Shown here piece by piece: positions 1 through 7,180 of a DNA stretch of 15,689 nucleotides (position 1 is the stretch's first letter; the number at the start of each line of letters is the position of its first letter). Under the pieces are notes generated by a model. That model did not search any database, was not told the origin of the DNA, and worked only from the letters and a program-made list of their open reading frames with translations. The position numbers were made by a program, and so were the translations under genes. This DNA is from an uncultured Megasphaera sp. GTDB lineage: Bacteria > Bacillota > Negativicutes > Veillonellales > Megasphaeraceae. The stretch lies in the NCBI GenBank assembly GCA_937895695.1, contig CALBLM010000341.1:1-15689 (forward strand), written 5' to 3'.

Positions 1-41
1 TAAATATTGTTATTATCTTGATTATTTCTTGTGTATAATCA

Positions 42-70
42 TTGTATTTATATGTATGAATTATTATAAT
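42..70 (+). promoter_or_regulatory. putative promoter of the efflux operon
   Basis: TTGTAT at 42-47 and TATAAT at 65-70 are 17 bp apart and lie 43 bp upstream of the adaptor start. The surroundings are very AT-rich, so a chance match is possible; another TATAAT at 34-39 has no good partner. No repressor gene is visible in the window. The 11-mer ATTGTTATTAT at 6-16 is identical to one arm of the dyad upstream of the AEC carrier at 5849-5859. Confidence 0.45.
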
Positions 71-113
71 GAATACTATATAATTATTTTTTTATTTTCT
101 AGGAGCATATCCC

Positions 114-1370
114 ATGGCAAAACGTAATCTATCATTTCCTACCTGGTTTCACAGCGGTCGCCACAAACTAATCGCTTTTAGTCTTGTCTTCTTGTTGGCT
201 TGCATTGGAATATATCTCATTAGTCATTCCAATACGACAAAGAAAGACAAAGGAGAGTTAAAAAACGCAACCGTACAAGCCTATCAAGTATCACGTCAAA
301 ATATGACTCGCAAAATTTCCCTATCCGGCCAAACGGTCCCACTGGCACAAGTGGATTTATCTACAAAATATGCCGGCCGTATCGCTTCCGTCAATGTCGA
401 CTTAGGAGATACCGTATCTCCCGGACAAGTTCTCTTAGTGCAGGATATACAAGACGCAGCATTGACACTGCAGCAAAATCAAGCTGCATTGCAACAGGCT
501 AATGCCGATTCCAAATCCGCAGAATCTCAATTTGCAGCGGATTTGCAAAAAGCTGCCGTTGATTATGATACGGCTAAAATGAATTATAACCGTTACGTCA
601 TCCTAAAAAACGAAGGGGCTATTTCACAAAAAGAATTGGACACCATGTATCAATCTATGATTGTCGCCAAATCTTCATTAGAGCAATTGCAGTCACAACA
701 AGTAGGCGATGTTCCGGCTAGTGTGGCCAGTAAGTATGCAGCCCAAGCAAAAGCCAGCTATGCCGTAGACAGTACCAACCAGCAATTGGATGATATGACA
801 TTGCGCGCTCCTCGTGCCGGTACTATTACGTATCGCAATGCCGAAGTCGGTGCCATGGCCAACGCGAATACAAAGGTGTTAACCATTACGGACACAAGCA
901 GTATCTATATCGACTGTTCCTTGGCTGAAGCCGATGTCGCAGCACTGCAAGTCGGTACCACACTGCCCGTATCTATCGAATCTGTTGCCAATACATACGA
1001 CGGCATAATTACATATGTCAGCCCCGCTATGGATCCGTCTACAAAAACCTATACTGTCCGTATTTCTCTTACGAATCCTGATGCATCGCTGCGAGGCGGT
1101 ATGTTTGCCCAAGCTTCACTCGATGTACTGCAGCGACCGGATACGTTGTTTGTTCCCAAAGACGCCTTACTGGAACAAAACGGCATCAGCCAGTTATACG
1201 TTATCCTGCCGGATAATACCATCGAAATCCGCACCGTAAAAACAGGATTCCGCAATGATGACTATGTAGAAATTACAGATGGCCTGACTGACGGCGATCG
1301 CATCGCTACGACGAATTTAGCTCGTCTAAAAGATGGTACCCATGTCATGATTGATAAGGAAATCGGGTGA
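114..1370 (+). CDS. RND efflux pump periplasmic adaptor subunit (membrane fusion protein)
   Basis: This 418-residue protein is the periplasmic adaptor that links an inner-membrane RND pump to an outer-membrane channel. Residues 17-37 form a hydrophobic N-terminal anchor; it contains LLAC ending at Cys30, which resembles a lipobox, but the hydrophobic stretch continues past the Cys, so an uncleaved membrane anchor is equally possible. The two halves of a lipoyl/biotinyl-like domain lie near 77-112 (AGRIASVNVDLGDTVSPGQ) and 227-258 (LRAPRAGTITY), and the Gln/Ala-rich stretch between them (about 113-225) fits the helical hairpin. The rest fits the beta-barrel and membrane-proximal domains. The start is supported by AGGAG at 101-105, 8 nt upstream. 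The stop overlaps the start of the pump gene by 4 nt, so the two are co-translated. The exported substrate cannot be told from sequence. Confidence 0.92.
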   Translation: MAKRNLSFPTWFHSGRHKLIAFSLVFLLACIGIYLISHSNTTKKDKGELKNATVQAYQVSRQNMTRKISLSGQTVPLAQVDLSTKYAGRIASVNVDLGDTVSPGQVLLVQDIQDAALTLQQNQAALQQANADSKSAESQFAADLQKAAVDYDTAKMNYNRYVILKNEGAISQKELDTMYQSMIVAKSSLEQLQSQQVGDVPASVASKYAAQAKASYAVDSTNQQLDDMTLRAPRAGTITYRNAEVGAMANANTKVLTITDTSSIYIDCSLAEADVAALQVGTTLPVSIESVANTYDGIITYVSPAMDPSTKTYTVRISLTNPDASLRGGMFAQASLDVLQRPDTLFVPKDALLEQNGISQLYVILPDNTIEIRTVKTGFRNDDYVEITDGLTDGDRIATTNLARLKDGTHVMIDKEIG

Positions 1371-4300
1371 AAACAATGAATTTAACAAAATTTTCCATTA
1401 ACAGGCCTATCGGCATCTGCATGGTCATCGCTTTCTTTGTCGTTCTCGGTCTGTTTAGTTTTTACCGCATTGGCGTCGAATTGCTGCCGGCATTAAATAC
1501 ACCGTATGTCACCGTATCCGTTAACTATCCAGGAGCTAATGCGGATTCCGTAGAACAACAGGTCGTTAAACCCATTGAAAATGCCTTATCATCTGTTTCC
1601 AACTTAAAACACATGACTTCCAAAGCCTCATACGGACAAGCCCGCATCACGCTGGAACTGGATTTTTCCGCCAATGCCGATGCCGCTGCTATTGATGCTA
1701 CCAAAAAGATCAATGCCATTCGCGGCAAGCTTCCTGATGAAATTGACGAGCCTGTCGTTATCAAGCGTGATGTCAATGCTACACCAATCATGTATATTGC
1801 CGTCCAATCTAGCCATCCCTTAGATGATATCTATTCTAAAGCGGAAAATGATTTCCAAGATGTACTTCAGCAAGCCGACGGCGTATCCGAAATTGAACTG
1901 CACGGCGGCAGAGATAAAGAAATTGCTGTCGAAATTGACAAGGATAAACTCATTCATTACGATATGACGTTAGATAATATTGTCACTGCATTAAAATCAG
2001 AAAATGTCCTCATGCCGTCTGGGAGTGTATATTCCAATGCGACAACGACAGACGTCCGCGTCAAGGCACAATACGCCGATGAGAATGAACTGGCAAAAAT
2101 CCAAGTTACGAATGCAAAAGGAGCACACATTCCGATTACTGCCGTCGCTTCTATCAAGCGAAAAGATCAGCGTGTTACTCGCTATGCCCGCGTAAATGGG
2201 CAAGATGCGGTCGTAATGGTTGTATATAAAAACAGTGATGCCAATGTCGTTTCAACAGTCGATAATGTACAGAAAAAGCTAGATACCCTTCGTCAGGATA
2301 ATCCGGACTATACATTTACAGTGACCAATGAATCGGCGTCGTACGTCCGCAATTCGCTCCACAATACACTGCAGACATTAATTGAAGGCCTGTGTACAAC
2401 GGGGCTCGTACTATTCTTCTTCTTACGCGGCTGGCGTTCTACACTGGCCGTTATGATTGCCATTCCAACGTCATTGGTTTCCACATTTTTCATGATGTAT
2501 ATGGCAGGCTTTACGTTCAACATGATGTCCCTTATGGGCATGGCATTATGTATCGGCATTCTTGTTGATGATTCAATTGTTGTATTGGAAAACATTCACC
2601 GTCATCTCATGCTAGGAGAAAACCCTAAGGACGCGGCCCTGCATGGGCGAACGGAAATTGGCATGGCTGCCATTGCCATTACGCTCTGTGATGTCGTCGT
2701 TTTTCTCCCGATTGCCTTTATGACCGGCATGACTGGCCAGTATTTCAAGCAATTTGGTTTGACAATTGTTTTTGCAACGCTTTTTTCTCTCTTTATTTCA
2801 TTTACGCTGACGCCTATGCTGGCTTCCCGTTTCTTTCGTCAAGGATTAAAAATTCCCGATAAACCCATTTGGCATAAAATGGACGCCATAGAAGATTGGG
2901 CTCGCACAACGTATACTCATGTTCTCACTTGGAGTTTGGATCATGCCAAACGATTGGTGATTCCCGTTCTTCTTTGCTTTTGTTTGGCCGCTGCTCTCGT
3001 TCCGTCCGGCCTTGTCGGATCTGAATTTATGCCGCAAACTGATGAAAGCGGCTTCCGCATCACGTTGGAACTGCCAACCAATGCCAACTTAACGCGAACT
3101 GATGCAGCGACAAAACAACTGGAAGACTATCTAAATACCATTCCCGAAGTGACGTATTACACATCTATGGTAGGCGGTCGTAATCTGAACCAAGCCAATA
3201 TTCAAGTCACCTTAAAAGACCGAAAAGATCGCTCCCGCTCGATTTGGCAAGTTACCAATGACGTGCGCCAGTTTGCGCAGCAATATGTACTAGATGGAGA
3301 TGTGCGTGTCAAAGAAAACCAGGCATCCGTATCGGGAACATCCGGCGGATTTGGTGGCGGTTCCGGAAATCTACGGCTAGAACTGCGAGGTAAAAATTCT
3401 GAAGCCTTAATTGCCAAATCCCGTGAAATCGAAGCCATGATGAAAAACGACATTCCCGGCGTTCGTGATGTCAGCAGTTCCTATGAAGACGGCATGCCGG
3501 AATACCAGTTAGCTATTAATCGGGACAAGCTCAAACAATACGGCACATCATTAGGCGATTTAAACAAAACATTTTCCAATGCCATTAGCGGACAAAAAGC
3601 CGGCGTTCTGGCTAATGACGTCAAAAACGACAACAATGATACGGATATTTATGTCCGGCTAAAAGGGGCTGACGGCTTCCATATTTCTGATTTAGAAACG
3701 ATTCCGCTCAATGCAAACGGACGCATTATTTATATTTCTGATGTCGCGCAAATCAAAGCCGCTACCGGCCCGGTAACCATCAACCGTACCGATAAGGAAC
3801 GCAGTATTACCTTGGGCGGTACGTTGCAAAACCGTCCGCTAAACGACGTGATTAACGATGTTTCTGCCAAGCTGAACACGATGGATATGGAAGGCATTAC
3901 GTATCGTTTCTCCGGACAAGCCGACCAAATGACCACGACCTTTAAAGAATTAGGTGAAGCTCTCGTGTTATCCTTGATTTTGATTTACATGATTTTGGCT
4001 ATTTTATACGAATCAGTCAAAACGCCTTTCATCCGTATGTTCTCCTTACCGCTCGGTTTAATCGGCTCCTTATTTTTACTGTTTTTGACAAATAACACCA
4101 TTAATTTATACTCTTTGATAGGTATTTTGGTCATGGATGGATTGGTTGCCAAAAACGGCACATTATTACTGGATTACACACTTACCTTGATGGCTGAGAA
4201 AGGCTTGGATGCCCGCAGCGCCATCATTGAAGCTGGACGAGTTCGACTCCGCCCAATCTTTATGACAACCCTTACAATGGTCGTCGGCATGCTACCTACG

Positions 4301-4459
4301 GCACTAGCAATGACAGCCGGTTCAGAAACACGTGCCAGCATGGCTGTCGTCGTTATTGGCGGCCTGCTTACATCTACGGTCTTTACGCTTGTCATTATTC
4401 CTATTATCTTTGTCTATATGGAAAATCACAAAATTCACTGGCCTTGGCAGACAAAATAA
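1367..4459 (+). CDS. RND multidrug efflux pump, inner-membrane subunit (HAE1/AcrB-like)
   Basis: This 1030-residue protein is a full-length proton-driven RND transporter and works with the adaptor encoded just upstream. An N-terminal membrane helix (FSINRPIGICMVIAFFVVLG) is followed by a large periplasmic loop, then membrane helices, a second periplasmic loop and a second helix block, the duplicated RND plan. The proton-relay residues are present: Asp401-Asp402 in GILVDDSIVVLENIHRHL and Lys929 in GLVAKNGTLLLDY. A glycine-rich linker (SGTSGGFGGGSG) sits in the second periplasmic half. The start is GTG at 1367, with AAGGA at 1356-1360 six nt upstream; an in-frame ATG at 1376 is an alternative but lies 15 nt from that site. 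The reading frame is intact. The drug or metabolite exported is unknown. No outer-membrane factor gene follows, so the channel is encoded upstream of the window or elsewhere. Confidence 0.95.
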   Translation: MKTMNLTKFSINRPIGICMVIAFFVVLGLFSFYRIGVELLPALNTPYVTVSVNYPGANADSVEQQVVKPIENALSSVSNLKHMTSKASYGQARITLELDFSANADAAAIDATKKINAIRGKLPDEIDEPVVIKRDVNATPIMYIAVQSSHPLDDIYSKAENDFQDVLQQADGVSEIELHGGRDKEIAVEIDKDKLIHYDMTLDNIVTALKSENVLMPSGSVYSNATTTDVRVKAQYADENELAKIQVTNAKGAHIPITAVASIKRKDQRVTRYARVNGQDAVVMVVYKNSDANVVSTVDNVQKKLDTLRQDNPDYTFTVTNESASYVRNSLHNTLQTLIEGLCTTGLVLFFFLRGWRSTLAVMIAIPTSLVSTFFMMYMAGFTFNMMSLMGMALCIGILVDDSIVVLENIHRHLMLGENPKDAALHGRTEIGMAAIAITLCDVVVFLPIAFMTGMTGQYFKQFGLTIVFATLFSLFISFTLTPMLASRFFRQGLKIPDKPIWHKMDAIEDWARTTYTHVLTWSLDHAKRLVIPVLLCFCLAAALVPSGLVGSEFMPQTDESGFRITLELPTNANLTRTDAATKQLEDYLNTIPEVTYYTSMVGGRNLNQANIQVTLKDRKDRSRSIWQVTNDVRQFAQQYVLDGDVRVKENQASVSGTSGGFGGGSGNLRLELRGKNSEALIAKSREIEAMMKNDIPGVRDVSSSYEDGMPEYQLAINRDKLKQYGTSLGDLNKTFSNAISGQKAGVLANDVKNDNNDTDIYVRLKGADGFHISDLETIPLNANGRIIYISDVAQIKAATGPVTINRTDKERSITLGGTLQNRPLNDVINDVSAKLNTMDMEGITYRFSGQADQMTTTFKELGEALVLSLILIYMILAILYESVKTPFIRMFSLPLGLIGSLFLLFLTNNTINLYSLIGILVMDGLVAKNGTLLLDYTLTLMAEKGLDARSAIIEAGRVRLRPIFMTTLTMVVGMLPTALAMTAGSETRASMAVVVIGGLLTSTVFTLVIIPIIFVYMENHKIHWPWQTK

Positions 4460-4470
4460 AAAATTCCCCT

Positions 4471-4499
4471 TTGACGGCAGGACTTTTTGTGTATATTAT
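4471..4499 (+). promoter_or_regulatory. promoter of the M20 amidohydrolase gene
   Basis: TTGACG at 4471-4476 and TATTAT at 4494-4499 are 17 bp apart. They begin 11 bp after the pump stop codon and end 57 bp before the amidohydrolase start. I see no convincing terminator between the pump gene and this promoter, so some readthrough from the efflux operon is possible. Confidence 0.6.
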
Positions 4500-4556
4500 A
4501 GAAATAAATAGTACAAAGGTTTAAAAATATATGCTCAAAAAGGAGGCATAAGGCAA

Positions 4557-5759
4557 ATGACCCAACAATTCAATCCAACATTCAACATCCACGAAGCCGT
4601 GCGCAAAGCACTGCCTTATATGATGGAAATGCGTGAGTATTTTCATGCCCATCCTGAATTGAGCGAAAAAGAATTCGATACTTGCAAAACGATTTTCCAA
4701 GAACTTTCACTGATGGGCATTGAAGATGTTAAAATCATTGCCGGCACTGGCGTTACCGGGCTAATCCGCGGTGCCCTTCCGGGACCGGTTATTTTATTGC
4801 GTTCCGATATCGATGCGTTGCCATTGACAGAAAAATATGACTGCCCATACTCTTCATTGGTACATGGCGTCATGCATGCCTGCGGGCACGATGGCCATGC
4901 GGCCAATCTCTTAGGGGTTGCTAAAATCCTAAACAAACACAAGGACTGCCTGCACGGCACTATCCGCTTGGCCTTTCAGCCTGCCGAAGAAGGCAATGGC
5001 GGCGCCGCCCGCATGATTGACGCCGGCATTTTAAACACGCCCCGCGTAGACTACGCATTAGGACTGCATGTAGCCGGTAGTCTTCCCAAAGGATATGTCG
5101 GTATCCGCAGCGGTGAAATTTCTGCATCGTGCGATGATTTTACGATCACCTTGCACGGCAAGGGCGGTCACGGTTCCCAGCCATCCTTATGCGTCAGCCC
5201 AATTCAAATGGGTGTCGATATCATTCAGCAGCTGCAAAATTACGTTTATCACCGTCGCGCTGATGGTGACGGCGTTGTCCTGACGTTTGGTCAATTTCAA
5301 GCCGGTCACAACCCCAATGTCATTCCCGATACAGCAGAACTCAAAGGAACACTGCGTACGTATGACGAAGTAAAACGGAAAGATATTTTGGAACGAATTC
5401 GTCATATCTTAACAGCGGTTACGGAAACATATGGCGGCTCGTATGACTTGCATATCGTGCCTTTTTCGCCGGTCTGCTTCAACAATCCCGATACGACACA
5501 TCGGGTAGAAGCTATCTTAAAGACACAATGTGCTGATTTAGTAGATGTCGTACCTATGCAACGCGGTTCCGGTTCCGAAGACTTTGCGTATTTTAGTGCC
5601 GCTGTCCCCAGTACGTTTTATTATGTCGGCGTATATAGCGACGAACCCGTTGTCGGTCATTCACCGGATTTTCATTGGGACAGCAATGCCTTAAAATACA
5701 TGTGTGAAACGATGCTGAACGTCGTGTATTACTTTACCAGTTATGCGACATCTATTTAA
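4557..5759 (+). CDS. M20D-family amidohydrolase (N-acyl-amino-acid / aminobenzoyl-glutamate / hippurate type)
   Basis: This 400-residue protein belongs to the M20D metal-dependent amidohydrolases, which hydrolyse N-acylated amino acids and related amides in the cytoplasm. The metal-site motif MHACGHDGHAANLLG lies at 106-120 (Cys109, His111), and the catalytic/metal Glu pair is at 144-145 in QPAEEGNGGA. The early motif LRSDIDALPL (81-90) and the C-terminal SEDFAYF and GHSPDFHWD segments also fit. Length is normal and no signal peptide is seen. AGGAGG at 4541-4546 lies 10 nt upstream of the ATG. The gene has its own promoter and is closed by a strong terminator, so it is probably a single-gene unit. 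Members act on acyl amino acids, hippurate, indole-acetyl amino acids or N-acetyl-diaminopimelate; the substrate here cannot be fixed from sequence. The neighbouring AEC carrier might handle a related acid, but this is only inference. Confidence 0.9.
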   Translation: MTQQFNPTFNIHEAVRKALPYMMEMREYFHAHPELSEKEFDTCKTIFQELSLMGIEDVKIIAGTGVTGLIRGALPGPVILLRSDIDALPLTEKYDCPYSSLVHGVMHACGHDGHAANLLGVAKILNKHKDCLHGTIRLAFQPAEEGNGGAARMIDAGILNTPRVDYALGLHVAGSLPKGYVGIRSGEISASCDDFTITLHGKGGHGSQPSLCVSPIQMGVDIIQQLQNYVYHRRADGDGVVLTFGQFQAGHNPNVIPDTAELKGTLRTYDEVKRKDILERIRHILTAVTETYGGSYDLHIVPFSPVCFNNPDTTHRVEAILKTQCADLVDVVPMQRGSGSEDFAYFSAAVPSTFYYVGVYSDEPVVGHSPDFHWDSNALKYMCETMLNVVYYFTSYATSI

Positions 5760-5781
5760 AATGTATAGACAATCTATGGGG

Positions 5782-5828
5782 GGCAAGAGAATTTCTTTTT
5801 TAGATTTTCTCTTGCCTTTCTTTTTTTA
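5782..5828 (+). terminator. intrinsic terminator after the amidohydrolase gene
   Basis: A perfect 10-bp stem, GGCAAGAGAA at 5782-5791 with TTCTCTTGCC at 5807-5816 and a 15-nt loop, is followed by the T-rich tract TTTCTTTTTTTT at 5817-5828. It starts 22 nt after the stop codon. Confidence 0.9.
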
Positions 5829-5839
5829 TGACGTATAAT
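5812..5839 (+). promoter_or_regulatory. putative promoter of the AEC carrier gene, overlapping the upstream terminator
   Basis: TTGCCT at 5812-5817 and TATAAT at 5834-5839 are 16 bp apart. The -35 element lies in the descending arm of the upstream terminator stem, and the -10 element overlaps the left arm of the adjacent dyad. Confidence 0.55.
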
Positions 5840-5859
5840 AACAATCATATTGTTATTAT
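5835..5859. promoter_or_regulatory. perfect 25-bp inverted repeat, likely operator
   Basis: ATAATAACAAT (5835-5845), the spacer CAT and ATTGTTATTAT (5849-5859) form a perfect dyad with 11-bp arms. It overlaps the -10 element and covers the expected transcription start of the AEC gene, a position typical of a repressor site. No obvious cognate regulator gene is adjacent. The same half-site sequence occurs once more at 6-16. Confidence 0.6.
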
Positions 5860-5882
5860 TTTTTACAAAGAGAGGTCTTGTC

Positions 5883-6857
5883 ATGGTTTTCTGGTTTATT
5901 ATTGAGCACACAATGCTTCCGATTTTTGCACTGGTATTAATCGGATTTGGCTTAGATCGAAAATTCGGAATTGACGTAAAAACCCTTTCTAAGGTAATGT
6001 TCTATCTAATCATTCCTAGTTTCATTTTTACCAAAGTATACAGCACAGACTTTCCACCGGGAAGCCTGGGCATCATTGCCAATATTTTTATTTTTATGAT
6101 TATTTGCTTTGGTTTAGCCAATATCGTCAGCAAAATTCGTCATTATGACGCAGGCATGGTACAATCTTGTCGTAATGCCCTCATGTTTAACAATACGGGC
6201 AATCTCGGCGTGGCTCTAATTATTCTCGTTTTTTCACACGATCCCTTTGTCGTCAATGGACAAACACCCTATCTAACAGAAGCATTAGTATCCCAAGTTA
6301 TTATCTTTATCATTCAAAGTATTACGCTGAATACGCTCGGCTTATATCAAGCCGGCCGTGGCCGCCTATCGGCCCATGACACGTTAAAAGTCATGTTCCA
6401 CATGCCTATGCTATATGTATTAGTTCTTGCCTTGCTAGCCCGCTATGTAAACTGGGATGCCAAAGATTTTTTCTTTTGGCCTATTATGGAAATGTCCAAT
6501 AACGCCTTGCTTCCGTTGGCCATGATTAGTATTGGCGCACAACTTTCTCAAACTAAAATCCATTGGCTCGATAAAGATGTTTGGATTGTCAGCGGACTGA
6601 AATTATTTGTTCTGCCCTTGATCGGTCTGGCCATGATTTATATTGCCAATGCACTCTTTCCAGGTACATTTACTGCTGTCAGCGCGACAGTATTCCTCAT
6701 TTACTGTTCAATTCCAACAGCCGTAAATACAGCGCTCTTTGCCATGGAATTTGGCAATAACCCCGATTATGCTACCCAAATCGTCATGAATACGACTGCC
6801 TTAAGTGCGATTTCCCTGACCTGTTATATTTTTATCGGCCATATACTGTTTGTATAA
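5883..6857 (+). CDS. AEC-family (auxin efflux carrier-like) transporter
   Basis: This is an inner-membrane carrier of the AEC family, which in bacteria includes permeases for malate, malonate and other small organic acids. The protein is almost entirely hydrophobic helices. The N-terminal pattern (MLPIFALVLIGFGLDRKFGIDVKTLSKVMFYLIIPSFIFTKVY) and the conserved FNNTGNLGVAL and LLPLAMISIGAQLS segments are typical. I place the start at ATG 5883 (324 residues) because AGAGG at 5871-5875 lies 7 nt upstream. An upstream in-frame TTG at 5850 would put the coding start inside the operator dyad and has no ribosome binding site. The gene appears monocistronic. The substrate is unknown. Confidence 0.88.
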   Translation: MVFWFIIEHTMLPIFALVLIGFGLDRKFGIDVKTLSKVMFYLIIPSFIFTKVYSTDFPPGSLGIIANIFIFMIICFGLANIVSKIRHYDAGMVQSCRNALMFNNTGNLGVALIILVFSHDPFVVNGQTPYLTEALVSQVIIFIIQSITLNTLGLYQAGRGRLSAHDTLKVMFHMPMLYVLVLALLARYVNWDAKDFFFWPIMEMSNNALLPLAMISIGAQLSQTKIHWLDKDVWIVSGLKLFVLPLIGLAMIYIANALFPGTFTAVSATVFLIYCSIPTAVNTALFAMEFGNNPDYATQIVMNTTALSAISLTCYIFIGHILFV

Positions 6858-6884
6858 CCATACGGAAAAACCTTGTTGCGTTTC

Positions 6885-6952
6885 TTCGAATATCCATGCG
6901 ATATCTAACAGGCTCTATTTAATAAAATAACAAATTTCGAAAAAAATTCGAA
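6885..6952. repeat. cluster of three TTCGAA sites upstream of the amtB promoter
   Basis: TTCGAA occurs at 6885-6890, 6936-6941 and 6947-6952. The last two form an 11-bp tandem unit (TTCGAA followed by an A-tract), so both lie on the same DNA face, and they end 8 bp before the -35 element. They could be binding sites for an activator or an A-tract UP-like element. No other strong signal is seen between the AEC stop codon and the promoter; only a weak imperfect hairpin (CCTTGTT...AACAGG, about 6871-6913) could end the AEC transcript. Confidence 0.4.
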
Positions 6953-6960
6953 AAAATTAA

Positions 6961-6989
6961 TTGACAATTCCCATCTATGCCGTTATAAT
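6961..6989 (+). promoter_or_regulatory. consensus promoter of the amtB-glnB operon
   Basis: TTGACA at 6961-6966 and TATAAT at 6984-6989 are exactly 17 bp apart, a perfect match to the housekeeping sigma consensus. Transcription is expected to start near 6996, about 185 nt upstream of amtB. Such a strong promoter with a long structured leader suggests that control acts after initiation. Confidence 0.85.
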
Positions 6990-7020
6990 TAATCACATCA
7001 ATAGAATATATACGGCAATG

Positions 7021-7069
7021 AAGCCCTTATTAATCACGGTACCTGATTAGTAAGGGCTTGTCTGTTTTT
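7021..7069 (+). terminator. long leader hairpin with T-tract (terminator-like)
   Basis: AAGCCCTTATTAATCA at 7021-7036 pairs with TGATTAGTAAGGGCTT at 7044-7059 over 16 bp with one G-U pair, closing a 7-nt loop. TTTTT follows at 7065-7069, five nt after the stem. The distance to the T-run is slightly long for a strong terminator, so it may instead be a structural element of the leader. Confidence 0.6.
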
Positions 7070-7093
7070 CTATTGAATATAACTAAATAGTAA

Positions 7094-7109
7094 AAGACAA
7101 CGGTGTCTT
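7094..7109 (+). promoter_or_regulatory. candidate ANTAR-type antiterminator hairpin (loop with A1 and G4)
   Basis: AAGAC (7094-7098) pairs with GTCTT (7105-7109) around the six-base loop AACGGT, with A at loop position 1 (7099) and G at position 4 (7102). These are the hallmark loop bases of RNAs bound by ANTAR-domain antiterminators. Its 3' half (7102-7109) is also the 5' arm of the following terminator, so the two are mutually exclusive. A proper partner hairpin upstream is not clear: GGC-AATGAA-GCC at 7014-7025 has the same loop pattern but only a 3-bp stem. Confidence 0.5.
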
Positions 7110-7162
7110 ACAGCATTTCATTTGAGGGGATGTTTTGCTGTTAAGATGCCATTTTTATTTTC
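7102..7162 (+). terminator. intrinsic terminator directly upstream of amtB
   Basis: GGTGTCTTACAGCA at 7102-7115 pairs with TGCTGTTAAGATGCC at 7136-7150: 14 pairs, two of them G-U, and one bulged T. The 20-nt loop can form a small inner CAT/ATG pairing. ATTTTTATTTT follows at once at 7151-7161. The structure ends just before the amtB ribosome binding site, so it must be bypassed for the operon to be expressed. Confidence 0.7.
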
Positions 7163-7180
7163 TTAGAAGGGATGATGACG

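Larger units (their letters stand above)
6996..7180 (+). promoter_or_regulatory. structured 5' leader RNA of amtB-glnB with two terminator-like hairpins
   Basis: This stretch has no gene but is full of pairing potential. In order: a closing helix, TCAATAGAA (6998-7006) with TTCTATTGA (7068-7076); inside it a long hairpin at 7021-7059 followed by a T-run; then a small hairpin with a six-base loop (7094-7109); then a second terminator (7102-7162) that cannot form together with the small hairpin. AAGG at 7167-7170 is the amtB ribosome binding site. The layout implies regulated transcription attenuation. A regulator or ligand is not identifiable from this window. Confidence 0.65.

Noticed and set aside
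4460..4490. Terminator after the RND pump gene
   Set aside because: Only a 3-bp CCT/AGG pairing is possible around TTGACGGC, which is better explained as the -35 element of the next promoter.
5850..5882. Longer N-terminus for the AEC carrier from TTG 5850
   Set aside because: It would begin inside the operator dyad near the expected transcription start and has no ribosome binding site; ATG 5883 has AGAGG 7 nt upstream.
6978..7017. TGCCGT / ACGGCA inverted repeat flanking the amtB transcription start
   Set aside because: The left arm lies upstream of the transcript, so it cannot be an RNA helix; as a DNA site it is only 6 bp with a 28-bp spacer and may be chance.
7037..7043. CGGTACC in the amtB leader loop as a possible T-box sequence
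   Set aside because: The flanking bases do not match the T-box consensus, and no stem I or specifier loop precedes it; GGTACC here is simply the loop of a hairpin.
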